Part shown: in pieces, positions 7,364 to 16,033 of the stretch
Layout: every line of letters starts with the position of its first letter
Position numbering within the stretch: position 1 is the first letter of the stretch
NCBI GenBank assembly: GCA_002320605.1
Contig: DCKG01000027.1
Span: forward strand, 1-44,172
Direction: 5' to 3'
From: Bacteroidales bacterium UBA1680
GTDB taxonomy: Bacteria > Bacteroidota > Bacteroidia > Bacteroidales > UBA932
DNA: 44,172 nucleotides
Made by a program: the position numbers and the translations under genes
The notes under the pieces: generated by a model
What the model was told of the DNA's origin: nothing
What the model saw: only the letters and a program-made list of their open reading frames with translations
Databases searched by the model: none

Positions 7364-9703
7364 ATGACAAACAAAATATTATCAGTGCTGTTCATGGCCT
7401 CGTTTTGCATGGATCTAGGAACAGCACCGGAGCTGGGTGCGGTGTCGCCCGGGAAAAACGCGGCCGGAAATGAGGCCGTCGTAAATGTTGAGGATGTAGA
7501 TGGATCTGGGAAACTGAGCGGAAAGATAACGGACAAGGGAAGCATGGAGGGCCTTGTCGGAGTTTCGGTGTATTTCCCTGACCTCTCGCGGGGCACAATA
7601 ACAGATATGGACGGGAATTACAGCCTCGATGAACTCCCAAAGAAAAAGGTCACAGTACAGGTCAGCTACCTCGGCCACAAGACAATAGTCACGCAGGTAG
7701 ACCTCGCGACGACTGACAGGCTTGACTTCCAGCTTGAAGAAAGCGATGCCCAGCTCCAGGAGGTGGTCGTCACCGGACTGACAGGACGGACGCTCAGGAG
7801 CGATTCGCCTGCGCCGATCTCTGTGGTGGACCATAATCTTCTCACCTCTACGCCATCAACCAATATCGTTGACGCCATTAGGTTGCAGCCTGGCATCTCT
7901 CAGATTACCACGGGAGGCGGCATATCCAAGCCTGTAATTCGTGGTCTCGGTTTTACGCGTGTCGTCGTGGTGAACGATGGCGTAAGGCAGGAAGGGAACC
8001 AGTGGGGAGAAGAGCATGGAATAGAGGTTGACCCGCAGAGCGTATCCTCGGTCGAGATCATGAAGGGTCCAGCCTCACTGATGTACGGAAGCGATGCCAT
8101 GGGCGGGGTGATAATTTTCCATAACGAAATCTTGCCTCCGAAAGGCAAGGTGAGCGGAAACGTCACGTCAGGCTATCAGACCAACAACGGACTCTTCAAC
8201 TATTCGGTAAACGCCAAGGGCAACAATGGCGGAATCGTATGGAGCGCGCGCTGGTCGGACAAGATGGCTCATGCATACAAGAACTCCGTCGACAATTACG
8301 TTCAGGGCTCCCAGTTCCGTGAGCGTGCCGCCGAAGGACTCGTCGGGGTGAATCGGAGGTGGGGATACAGCCACCTGACTCTCGATTACTATCACATCAC
8401 GCCGGGCATCGTGGAGGGCGAGAGGGGTGATAGCCATGGCTATGGGGCCGAGCTGCCTTTCCAGCAGGTCCATCACTACAAGGCCGTCAGTGACAGCAAG
8501 ATATTCTTGGGGAATGGGATGCTTCAGACCATATTCGCCTATCAGCAGAACCGAAGGCAGGAATTCGAGGAGAGCAAGGACGAACCAGGCCTCGACTTCA
8601 TGCTGCATACAGTCAACTATGACGTGAAATACAAGTATCCAGCCACCGACAGACTTGATTTCGCAGCCGGAGTCAACGGCATGTGGCAACACTCGCTCAA
8701 CAAGGGTGACGAATTCCTCATCCCTGCATACCGCCTCTTCGACATGGGGGCCTTCTCGACGATGGAATGGAGAGCCGGTCGCTGGACCATCAGCGGGGGG
8801 CTCCGCTACGACCTTCGTCATCTGAACAGCTACAAGCAAGAGGAAATTTTCAATCCATTCTCCCGCGATTTCAACGGCGTGACGGGGAGCCTTGGTGCAG
8901 TCCTCAAGGTCAACGACAAGATGAACGTGAGGTTGAACGTAGCCCGCGGATTCAGGGCCCCTTGCCTCAATGAACTTGCCTCCAACGGTGTCCATGAAGG
9001 TTCGGTGCGTTATGAGGTGGGCAATCACGACTTGGACAACGAATTCAGCTGGCAGGGCGACCTTGGTTGGGATTATACATCGTCATGGCTGTCTGCCTCC
9101 TTGTCCCTCTTCGCCAACCACATCGACAACTATATCTTTACCCGTAAACTTGAAGGTATCAAGACGGAAGGCTATGACACATATCGCTATGTCCAGGGTG
9201 AGGCTCGCATCTTGGGAGGAGAGGCCTATGTGGACCTGCATCCTGTCGAGCGGCTTCACTTCGCCAACGCCTTTTCATATGTCAATAGCGTCCAGCCTGG
9301 CCAGCCGAAGGACGCTAAGTATCTGCCGTATACGCCTGCTCCTCGTCTGACCTCTGATCTCCGCTACGACTTCATAAGGGATGGCAAGACCTTCGACAAC
9401 ACTTTCCTGGCCTTGCAGATGGAGTGCAATTTCAGGCAGAGGCATTTCTACGCCCTTGGCGGTACTGAGACGCCAACCCCATCATATACGCTTTTCAACA
9501 TCATGGCCGGAAGCGATTTGCGCATGAAAGGAAGGAAGGTCGCAAGTCTCTATGTGTCATGCGATAACGTGTTCGATAGGGCTTACCAGAGCCATCTTAG
9601 CCGTCTGAAATATGTGGAAGCTAGCCCTGACAACGGTAGAGCGGGCATCTTCAATATGGGACGCAATTTCACGGTAAAACTCGTGGTACCTCTGGACTTC
9701 TGA
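7364..9703 (+). CDS. TonB-dependent outer-membrane receptor, probable metal (ZnuD-like) type
   Basis: Outer-membrane active transporter of 779 residues. It has a signal peptide (residues 1 to about 25). A carboxypeptidase-regulatory-like domain (about 45-130, KLSGKITDKGSMEGLVGVSV ... DGNYSLDELP) follows, then the plug (about 135-255) and a 22-strand barrel ending in the aromatic NFTVKLVVPLDF. Plug signatures are IRGLGFTRVVVVNDGVRQEG, NQWGEEHGIEVDP and GPASLMYGSDAMGGV. The barrel contains FRAPCLNELASNGVHEGSVR and GNHDLDNEFSWQ. This combination is what I associate with ZnuD-like and related metal receptors. Together with the His/Cys-rich gene before it, a zinc or copper substrate is the best inference. 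A strong hairpin terminator follows 36 bp after the stop. Confidence 0.88.
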   Translation: MTNKILSVLFMASFCMDLGTAPELGAVSPGKNAAGNEAVVNVEDVDGSGKLSGKITDKGSMEGLVGVSVYFPDLSRGTITDMDGNYSLDELPKKKVTVQVSYLGHKTIVTQVDLATTDRLDFQLEESDAQLQEVVVTGLTGRTLRSDSPAPISVVDHNLLTSTPSTNIVDAIRLQPGISQITTGGGISKPVIRGLGFTRVVVVNDGVRQEGNQWGEEHGIEVDPQSVSSVEIMKGPASLMYGSDAMGGVIIFHNEILPPKGKVSGNVTSGYQTNNGLFNYSVNAKGNNGGIVWSARWSDKMAHAYKNSVDNYVQGSQFRERAAEGLVGVNRRWGYSHLTLDYYHITPGIVEGERGDSHGYGAELPFQQVHHYKAVSDSKIFLGNGMLQTIFAYQQNRRQEFEESKDEPGLDFMLHTVNYDVKYKYPATDRLDFAAGVNGMWQHSLNKGDEFLIPAYRLFDMGAFSTMEWRAGRWTISGGLRYDLRHLNSYKQEEIFNPFSRDFNGVTGSLGAVLKVNDKMNVRLNVARGFRAPCLNELASNGVHEGSVRYEVGNHDLDNEFSWQGDLGWDYTSSWLSASLSLFANHIDNYIFTRKLEGIKTEGYDTYRYVQGEARILGGEAYVDLHPVERLHFANAFSYVNSVQPGQPKDAKYLPYTPAPRLTSDLRYDFIRDGKTFDNTFLALQMECNFRQRHFYALGGTETPTPSYTLFNIMAGSDLRMKGRKVASLYVSCDNVFDRAYQSHLSRLKYVEASPDNGRAGIFNMGRNFTVKLVVPLDF

Positions 9704-9738
9704 CGGTGTAGGGCAGGTTAATGCCCCAGGCTTCTGAT

Positions 9739-9778
9739 AAACGAGTCGGCCCCCGCATGAGCGGGAGTCGACTCGTTT
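9739..9778. terminator. bidirectional terminator between TonB receptor and pncB
   Basis: AAACGAGTCG pairs with CGACTCGTTT (10 bp) and the stem continues inward with CCCGC/GCGGG around the tetraloop ATGA. It is flanked by A-run and T-run so it can serve the plus-strand receptor and the convergent minus-strand pncB. Confidence 0.85.
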
Positions 9779-9856
9779 GCTAGCTAAAGGTGAAAAACCA
9801 ATATAGTAGTGCAAAAATCTGTAAAACTTAGGGAAATATACTGTAAGGCAATATGT

Positions 9857-11344
9857 CTAGTCGATCTTGAAGGCTGCGATTTGTGCGTTGAGGCGGTCAA
9901 GGATGCCGATTTTTATTTTATAGAGATCGTCGGATATGTCGGCCTTGTAGTAGTGCGGGTTGATGAGCCTCCGCTCTGACGGGCTGAAATGAGCCAGCGT
10001 GTCATCGTAGAAGGCTTTTTTCTCTAGCAAGGTGTGCTGCGGAGCGCAGCGTTCGCCGTTCTTGATAATCTGCTCCTGTAATGTTCTCCATGAATACGAG
10101 CCCGCGTCGAAAGTCTTGTGCTTGAAATGATCTGTCTCGTCGTAGATCGTGAATGCCTCTCCTGCCTCTATCTTTTGGGCAATCGAATCTCCCCTCAAGC
10201 AGGTAACGTCGGCCTTGTAAATGTCGCCGAGGTCGGGATCATGTTTCGTTATCCTGTAAGTAATCTGGAAGCCTGGATTAATTAGCTTGATCGTGTCCTC
10301 TGAACGTTTCAGGACAGGCTCGCCATCAATTTGCACCAATTTATACACGTTGCCGAAGCATGGAGCCGCCTTGCTGGTGGCGATAGCGTCACCTACGCCG
10401 TAAGAGTCGATGCGGGCTCCCTGAATCTCAAGGTCAGTGATCAGATACTCGTCCAAGGAATTGGTAGCGAAGATTCTGCAATTCTTCATGCCGTGGTCGT
10501 CTAGAATCTTGCGCACCTTGATGGAAAGATAGGCCAGGTCTCCGCTGTCGAGGCGTATTCCGTACCCGCCCGGATAGCTGTCGTCGATGCCGCATTCTCG
10601 GAACGCACGGATGGCATTCAGAATCCCGCACCGGAGAGTGTCGTAAGTGTCTATTAGAAGTATCAGGTTTTCTCCCATGTGGGTGTGGATGTAATCCACG
10701 AATGCCTTGTGTTCGCCCTCGACGGTGCTGCCGTAGGATGTGACGAAGCTATGCGCCATAGTGCCTGTTGAAGGGATTCCATTCATTACGCCAGTCAGAA
10801 TGTTCGATGAGCTGGCGCAGCCAGCGATTACTGCGGCCTTTGCCCCGAAAGTCGCTGCCCAGGGGCCGTGAGCACGGCGGGAGCCGAACTCGCTTACGGG
10901 ATGCTTAGTGGCCCTGCAGACGCGTGAAGCCTTGGTGGCCACAGCCATCTGGTGGTTCATTATGCAAAGCAGAGGTGTTTCCAGCACTTGTGCTTCTATC
11001 AGAGGCCCTTCCACCGTAACTATTGGCTGGTTAGGGAAAGCTATCTCGCCTTCTCTCATGGCATAGACATTCCCAGTGAACTTCATGTCAGAGAGATACT
11101 TGCGAAACTCGGCGTAATCCTCGCCGGGCAAGAACTTCTCGAAGAAGCCAGGCTCTGCGTTCCCTAGGTTCTTCACGCACTCGATGACTTCTTCGGTGCC
11201 GCTCACCACTGCCCAGTTGTTGTTTTCCGGAGCAATGCGGTAGAACATATTGAAAATGGCGATTTTATCTTTTTTGCCTGTCTCGTAGAATGACTTTCCC
11301 ATCGTGTACTGGTACTTGTCGGAGCAATAAGAAAAATTAAGCAT
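9857..11344 (-). CDS. pncB: nicotinate phosphoribosyltransferase
   Basis: Converts nicotinate and PRPP to nicotinate mononucleotide, the first step of the Preiss-Handler NAD salvage pathway, in the cytoplasm. The 495-residue product shows family motifs in order: SDKYQYTMGKSFYE at the N-terminus, then EFGSRRAHGP, GTMAHSFVTSYGS, LLIDTYDT, GYGIRLDSGDL and SYGVGDAIATS near the phosphate-binding loop. Length is typical for the longer PncB2-like form. The ATG overlaps the 3' end of murI by 8 bp, so the two are one operon with coupled translation. The gene contains no GAATAT hexamer that I could find, unlike most of its neighbours. Confidence 0.93.
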   Translation of the reverse strand: MLNFSYCSDKYQYTMGKSFYETGKKDKIAIFNMFYRIAPENNNWAVVSGTEEVIECVKNLGNAEPGFFEKFLPGEDYAEFRKYLSDMKFTGNVYAMREGEIAFPNQPIVTVEGPLIEAQVLETPLLCIMNHQMAVATKASRVCRATKHPVSEFGSRRAHGPWAATFGAKAAVIAGCASSSNILTGVMNGIPSTGTMAHSFVTSYGSTVEGEHKAFVDYIHTHMGENLILLIDTYDTLRCGILNAIRAFRECGIDDSYPGGYGIRLDSGDLAYLSIKVRKILDDHGMKNCRIFATNSLDEYLITDLEIQGARIDSYGVGDAIATSKAAPCFGNVYKLVQIDGEPVLKRSEDTIKLINPGFQITYRITKHDPDLGDIYKADVTCLRGDSIAQKIEAGEAFTIYDETDHFKHKTFDAGSYSWRTLQEQIIKNGERCAPQHTLLEKKAFYDDTLAHFSPSERRLINPHYYKADISDDLYKIKIGILDRLNAQIAAFKID

Positions 11345-12122
11345 ATTGTTTATCTTTAATATCTTTCAATACCAGCTCATAGAGGCGCTTCGAGGGGGCA
11401 TCGTCTCCTGATGCGACAATTTCTAAGTCCGGAGAGACTGAAACCGATGCGTCGGATTTCCGCAGCCCTTTCTCTTCCATCACTTCTAGAAGATGCCTTG
11501 CCACCGATGGGGCAGGATCGATTATCTGAACTCCAGAGCCAGCGATTCTCTCGATGGGTGCTATCAGGAACGGGTAGTGCGTGCACCCGAGTACTATCCT
11601 GTCGGCTCCGGCATCCAGCAACGGAGCCAGGCTTGCCCGGACTGTTCTCTCTGCCTCAGGCCCGTCCAGAATGCCTTTCTCCACGAGTTCGACGAAACCG
11701 ACCCCGACATGTTCTACGATTTTCACGTCGCCCTCGTATATTCCTTTTGTATTCAGGTATTTGGATGCTTTTAGCGTGCCAGCTGTCGCCAGCACTCCGA
11801 TTATCCCGCTCTTGGAACTCAGGGCAGCTGGCTTCACAGCAGGCTCCATGCCGATGAACGGCACATTGGCATATTCCTTCCTTAAAGTAGAAATTGCCGC
11901 TCCGGTGGCAGTGTTGCAGGCGATTACGATGATGTCAGCCCCGCGGCCAAGAAGATATTCGGTGATTATCCTTCCCCTCTGCCGAATGAACTCTGGAGTC
12001 TTTTCTCCGTAAGGGCAGAAAGCATTGTCGGCATAATAGACATATTTCTCCCTAGGCAGTATTTTCAATATCTCCCTGAGAACAGACAGCCCTCCTGAGC
12101 CTGAGTCGTAAATGCCTATCAT
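11337..12122 (-). CDS. murI: glutamate racemase
   Basis: Interconverts L- and D-glutamate, supplying D-Glu for peptidoglycan. The 261-residue protein carries the two-fold related catalytic halves. Asp6 is in GIYDSGSGGLSVL, the first catalytic Cys is at 69 in IACNTATGAA, and the second is Cys180 with His182 in LGCTHYPF. Length is typical. The start at 12122 lies 17 bp downstream of a -7 element TATCTTTG. It leads a two-gene operon with pncB; no functional tie between the two is known to me. Confidence 0.95.
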   Translation of the reverse strand: MIGIYDSGSGGLSVLREILKILPREKYVYYADNAFCPYGEKTPEFIRQRGRIITEYLLGRGADIIVIACNTATGAAISTLRKEYANVPFIGMEPAVKPAALSSKSGIIGVLATAGTLKASKYLNTKGIYEGDVKIVEHVGVGFVELVEKGILDGPEAERTVRASLAPLLDAGADRIVLGCTHYPFLIAPIERIAGSGVQIIDPAPSVARHLLEVMEEKGLRKSDASVSVSPDLEIVASGDDAPSKRLYELVLKDIKDKQYA

Positions 12123-12139
12123 AGAATTATGAATTCAAG

Positions 12140-12147
12140 CAAAGATA
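12140..12147 (-). promoter_or_regulatory. -7 element for murI-pncB
   Basis: On the minus strand the sequence reads TATCTTTG, an exact TAnnTTTG match 17 bp before the murI ATG. No TTTG is present at the usual 19-bp spacing. Confidence 0.55.
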
Positions 12148-12200
12148 AGGAATTCAGCGGATATAGTTAATGAATATGTGGGAAATTGCTTTCCAGAGCA

Positions 12201-13235
12201 TCAATTCTCATCCTTTTGTGACTTGACGTCTCCTCGGCAGGCGACCACTTCGTAGCCGATGCCGGAGACTTCTTCTTTAAGAATTTCCAATCCTGATGCC
12301 GAAAACGCATCCTTGTGGTCATACAACGAATATAGTGTCCTGACGCTGGCAGGGGACAGGTTCGGCATCAGCACGTTTGCCCCGGCTTCCAGTCCAAGCA
12401 GCCTGCCTTGGGGCGAGATGCTGGCGAGAGAGGTCGTGGATGGTATCAATGAATATGGGAACATGAGCCTGAGCATTGAAATGAGGTTCAGGGTTCTCGC
12501 TAAAGAACCTGCCTGCATGTGTGCGAACGGCGTGCCTTGCGCAGGGATGAAAGGCCCGATCCCTATCATGTCAGGCTGAAGTTCCTGAAGGAATCGCAGG
12601 TCAGAGACCAGGTCGTCGAGCGTCTGGAACGGGGAACCGACCATGAAGCCGGAGCCGACCTGATAGCCGATGTCTTTTAGGTCCCAGAGGCACCGCTTGC
12701 GATTTTCAATGCTCATTGAAGTCGGATGCAGGCGTGCGTAATGTCTTGGCGATGCCGTCTCGTGGCGTAGCAGATAGCGCTCAGCACCGGCATTGAAATA
12801 GGCTTGATACGAAGCGCGGGACTTTTCCCCGATGGATAGAGCCACGGCGCAATCGGGGTGCGAGGATTTTATTGAATATATTATATTGCAAAGCGCCTCG
12901 TCGGAATATTCATTATCCTCTCCGCTTTGAAGCACGAAGGTTCGCAGACCCAGCTTATACCCCTCGTTGCAGCAGCTTAAGATTTCGCTCTTCCCTAACC
13001 GATAGCGCCGCAGATCTTTCTGGGCAGCCCTTATGCCGCAGTAGAAGCAGTTGTTCCGGCAATGATTGGAAAACTCTATCAGCCCCCGTATGTAAACGGC
13101 GGTCCCGTAATGCTCCTTCCGGCGAGCAACGGCGGCTTCTTTCAGGCCTTCATTATCGCAAAGGTCCATGAGCGCTTTCAATTCTTCATTGGAAGCATCC
13201 CCAGTTCGGAATAGTTTGTCAATCGTCGCCTTCAT
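12201..13235 (-). CDS. hydE: [FeFe] hydrogenase H-cluster radical SAM maturase HydE
   Basis: Radical SAM enzyme needed to build the 2Fe subcluster of the [FeFe] hydrogenase active site. The 344-residue product from the ATG at 13235 carries the CX3CX2C cluster motif at Cys59, Cys63 and Cys66 (CRNNCFYC). It then shows family blocks LQSGEDNEYSDEAL, RYLLRHETASPRHYA, VGSGFMVGSPFQTLDDL and IGIGPFIPAQGTPFA. An upstream in-frame ATG would give 373 residues. However, the -7 element TATCTTTG (13242-13249) lies between the two ATGs, so 13235 is preferred. That leaves almost no 5' leader. It is divergent from hydG, with the promoters nearly touching. Confidence 0.93.
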   Translation of the reverse strand: MKATIDKLFRTGDASNEELKALMDLCDNEGLKEAAVARRKEHYGTAVYIRGLIEFSNHCRNNCFYCGIRAAQKDLRRYRLGKSEILSCCNEGYKLGLRTFVLQSGEDNEYSDEALCNIIYSIKSSHPDCAVALSIGEKSRASYQAYFNAGAERYLLRHETASPRHYARLHPTSMSIENRKRCLWDLKDIGYQVGSGFMVGSPFQTLDDLVSDLRFLQELQPDMIGIGPFIPAQGTPFAHMQAGSLARTLNLISMLRLMFPYSLIPSTTSLASISPQGRLLGLEAGANVLMPNLSPASVRTLYSLYDHKDAFSASGLEILKEEVSGIGYEVVACRGDVKSQKDEN

Positions 13236-13241
13236 GCTTTG

Positions 13242-13249
13242 CAAAGATA
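13242..13249 (-). promoter_or_regulatory. -7 element for hydE
   Basis: Minus strand reads TATCTTTG, ending 6 bp before the hydE ATG. A start of transcription a few bases downstream would give a leaderless or near-leaderless mRNA. The -33 TTTG is not matched. Confidence 0.5.
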
Positions 13250-13288
13250 ACAATTCGTTCAGATTGAGACCGAATAACTTTAAAAATG

Positions 13289-13319
13289 TTTGCTTTGAAA
13301 TGCAATTTTGATAAATTTG
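13289..13319 (+). promoter_or_regulatory. full consensus Bacteroidota promoter for hydG-hydF
   Basis: TTTG (13289-13292), 19 bp, TAAATTTG (13312-13319). Both elements and the spacing match the Bacteroidota primary sigma consensus exactly. Transcription would begin near 13325, about 18 bp before the hydG ATG at 13343. This rules out the longer open frame from 13286 as the true start. Confidence 0.85.
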
Positions 13320-13342
13320 CAATAAGCATAATCAATGACGCC

Positions 13343-14761
13343 ATGCCAGCATATAATCCGAAGTCAGAACACGCAGAGGAATTCATCTGCGATGAAGAAA
13401 TCCAAGAGACTCTTGAATATGCCGCCAGGAACAAGAGTAACCGAGGATTAATAGAATCTATATTGAACAAGGCTGCCGGAATGAAAGGCCTCAGTCACAG
13501 GGAGGCGGCGGTGCTGATGGACTGCGACATCCCAGAGATGAACGACCGCATCCACGACATGGCGAAGAACATTAAAAGAGCCTTCTACGGCAATAGAATA
13601 GTGCTTTTCGCCCCATTGTACCTTTCGAACCATTGCATAAACGGGTGCGTCTATTGCCCTTACCATGGGAAAAACAAATCAATTCCTCGCAAGAAACTTT
13701 CAATGGAAGAAATAGCCGCCGAGGTGCGAGCACTTGAGAATATGGGACACAAGAGGCTTGCGGTAGAGTGCGGAGAACACCCGATTTACAATCCGATTGA
13801 ATATGTGCTCGATGCCATACGGACGATTTATGCCACGAAAACCGAACATGGCTCGATTCGCAGGGTGAACGTCAACATAGCCGCCACCACGGTGGAGAAC
13901 TATCGACGGCTGCATGAAGCCGGGATCGGCACGTACATCTTATTTCAGGAGACTTACGACAAGAAAAATTACGAGGCATTGCATCCGACCGGGCCGAAGA
14001 GCGACTACTGCTATCATACGGAGGCCATGGACAGGGCTCAGATGGGTGGCTGCGACGATGTGGGCTGCGGGGTGCTCTATGGCCTGAACAGCTACCGTTA
14101 CGAGCTGGTGGGACAGCTGATGCACGCCGAACATTTGGAGGCTCGCTTCGGAGTAGGGCCACACACCATCAGCGTGCCTCGTCTGTGTCCTGCCGATGAC
14201 ATTGACCTTAAGGATTTCCCGAATATCCTTCCCGACGACATTTTCTGCAAGATAATCGCCGTCATAAGGATATCGGCTCCTTACACGGGAATGATAATAT
14301 CTACGCGGGAGTCTCGCAACGTGCGAGAGAGGGTGCTTGACCTGGGAATATCCCAGATCAGCGGAGCTTCGAGGACTTCTGTGGGCGGCTACACCACTCC
14401 TGAGCGCCATGATGAGACCGCACAGTTTGACGTGCATGACCAGCGAACCCTTGACGAGGTCGTCTCCTGGCTGCTGGCTCTGGGATATATTCCTTCGTTC
14501 TGCACCGCCTGTTACCGCGCAGGGCGCACGGGCGATCGCTTCATGCATCTTGTGAAGGCTGGGAAAATCCATCACTGCTGCACGCCGAATGCGCTTCTGA
14601 CCCTTGAGGAATATCTCACCGACTATGCCAGGCCGGCAACGCGCAAGCTCGGGCAGGAAGTGGTGGATGCCGAGATTGGAAAGCTGCCCGAGCCGGTCAA
14701 AGACAAAGCAAAGGAATATCTCCGGCGCATTCGTGGCGGAGAGAGGGATTTCAGATTTTAA
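13343..14761 (+). CDS. hydG: [FeFe] hydrogenase H-cluster radical SAM maturase HydG
   Basis: Radical SAM tyrosine lyase that yields the CO and cyanide ligands of the H-cluster. The 472-residue product has the SAM cluster motif at Cys98, Cys102 and Cys105 (CINGCVYC). In the C-terminal third it has the second cluster-binding set, CTACYRAGRTGDRF ending in HHCCTPN, which distinguishes HydG from ThiH. Other family blocks are AVECGEHPIYNP, LFQETYDKKNYE and GVGPHTISVPRL. Start is fixed by the promoter at 13289-13319. hydF follows after 6 bp. The gene is dense in GAATAT hexamers (about eight). Confidence 0.95.
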   Translation: MPAYNPKSEHAEEFICDEEIQETLEYAARNKSNRGLIESILNKAAGMKGLSHREAAVLMDCDIPEMNDRIHDMAKNIKRAFYGNRIVLFAPLYLSNHCINGCVYCPYHGKNKSIPRKKLSMEEIAAEVRALENMGHKRLAVECGEHPIYNPIEYVLDAIRTIYATKTEHGSIRRVNVNIAATTVENYRRLHEAGIGTYILFQETYDKKNYEALHPTGPKSDYCYHTEAMDRAQMGGCDDVGCGVLYGLNSYRYELVGQLMHAEHLEARFGVGPHTISVPRLCPADDIDLKDFPNILPDDIFCKIIAVIRISAPYTGMIISTRESRNVRERVLDLGISQISGASRTSVGGYTTPERHDETAQFDVHDQRTLDEVVSWLLALGYIPSFCTACYRAGRTGDRFMHLVKAGKIHHCCTPNALLTLEEYLTDYARPATRKLGQEVVDAEIGKLPEPVKDKAKEYLRRIRGGERDFRF

Positions 14762-14767
14762 ACGAAT

Positions 14768-16033
14768 ATGTCGACATCATTATCAGAGAGGCTGCGCATA
14801 GCATTCTTCGGCAGGAGAAATGCAGGGAAGTCATCACTAGTGAATGCGATTGCCGGCCAGGCAGTGTCCATTGTGTCGGATGTGCCTGGCACTACGACCG
14901 ATCCTGTCCGGAAGGCGATCGAGTTGCCGGATCTGGGGGCATGCGTGCTGATTGACACGGCAGGCATGGATGATGCCGGGGAGCTTGGCAGCCTGAGGGC
15001 GGAGGCATCCAGAAAACTTTTGGCCGAGGCCGACATAGCGGTAATGGTCTGCGATGCCACTTCCAATGAATATGTTTTAGAGGCCTCTTGCGCAAATGCT
15101 TTGAAGGCTTCAGGCAAGCCTTTCCTGGCTGTCCTCAATAAAATCGACGATCTCGCTCCCGAAGCGCTTTCTGCCGCAAGAAAAGAGGTCGTCAAATCAT
15201 TTGGCGTCGATCCTGTCGAAGTCAGTGCTACGAAGCATTTAGGAATAGATAATCTTCTGAAGGCTTTGCTGGAAAAGGCTCCGCAAGATTCCGGTGGGCG
15301 AACGATTCTGGGCAATCTGGTGCGGCGAGGCGACATCGTCGTGCTTGTGATGCCTCAGGACAGGGAGGCTCCGAAAGGCAGGCTGATCATGCCTCAGGCG
15401 CAGGTTCTGCGTGAGTTGCTCGACCTTCATTGCATCGCTGTTTCCTGCGTGCCGGAAGAGTTCTCGAAGACGCTCTCTTCCCTCCGCGTCCTGCCGGATT
15501 TGGTGATCACCGATTCGTCAGTCTTCAAGCAAATCGCTCCGCAATGCCCTCCTGAAGTGCGTCTGACTTCGTTTTCTGTGCTGATGGCGGCCTATAAAGG
15601 AGACATTGACTATTTCATCGAGGGTGCCAAATCCATAGACAGACTGAAACCCGGGTCGAAAATCCTGATCGCAGAGGCATGCGCTCACGTCCCTATTACA
15701 GAAGACATCGGAAGGGAGAAGATTCCTGAGATGCTTCGAAGTCGTTTCGGGGATGATCTCGGCATAGAGATTGTCTCCGGGAATGACTTCCCTGAAGACT
15801 TGACGCCATATTCATTGATCATCCATTGCGGGGCATGCGTCTTTGGCAGGCGGCAGATGGTTTCCCGCATCGAATCGGCCAAGGCCCAGCACATTCCCAT
15901 GACCAACTACGGCATATTCATAGCACATCACCTCGGCATCGCTTTCGATTCCAAGAGATCCCTTATGGGAATATCCTTAAGATCACCATTGTCGCCAAAG
16001 GCGGTCTCAACCATTGATACCCACGAGCCATAG
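14768..16033 (+). CDS. hydF: [FeFe] hydrogenase maturation GTPase HydF, C-terminus replaced by an inserted cassette
   Basis: Scaffold GTPase that carries the 2Fe precursor made by HydE/HydG and hands it to HydA. The P-loop is residues 15-22 (GRRNAGKS), the switch is DVPGTTTDP and DTAG lies at 63-66. The C-terminal cluster ligands are visible as Cys305/His307 (CAH) and His353-Cys354...Cys357 (HCGAC). Family identity continues through MTNYGIFIAHHLG (to residue 390). The last 31 codons (IAFDSKRSL... to THEP) do not look like HydF and overlap the convergent restriction gene. Past the cassette, at 18485-18520, a frame reads GCLRSFAVDRP and stop, which completes a normal HydF of about 400 residues. 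Function may be kept, because all ligands precede the break. Confidence 0.9.
   Translation: MSTSLSERLRIAFFGRRNAGKSSLVNAIAGQAVSIVSDVPGTTTDPVRKAIELPDLGACVLIDTAGMDDAGELGSLRAEASRKLLAEADIAVMVCDATSNEYVLEASCANALKASGKPFLAVLNKIDDLAPEALSAARKEVVKSFGVDPVEVSATKHLGIDNLLKALLEKAPQDSGGRTILGNLVRRGDIVVLVMPQDREAPKGRLIMPQAQVLRELLDLHCIAVSCVPEEFSKTLSSLRVLPDLVITDSSVFKQIAPQCPPEVRLTSFSVLMAAYKGDIDYFIEGAKSIDRLKPGSKILIAEACAHVPITEDIGREKIPEMLRSRFGDDLGIEIVSGNDFPEDLTPYSLIIHCGACVFGRRQMVSRIESAKAQHIPMTNYGIFIAHHLGIAFDSKRSLMGISLRSPLSPKAVSTIDTHEP

Noticed and set aside
8168..9028. Long open frame (286 codons) antisense to the metal-type TonB receptor
   Set aside because: It lies wholly within a well-supported receptor gene on the other strand, has no recognisable domain and no ribosome binding site. 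It follows from the codon bias of the receptor.
13940..14575. Minus-strand frame of 211 codons inside hydG
   Set aside because: Shadow of the strongly conserved hydG frame, with no independent signal.
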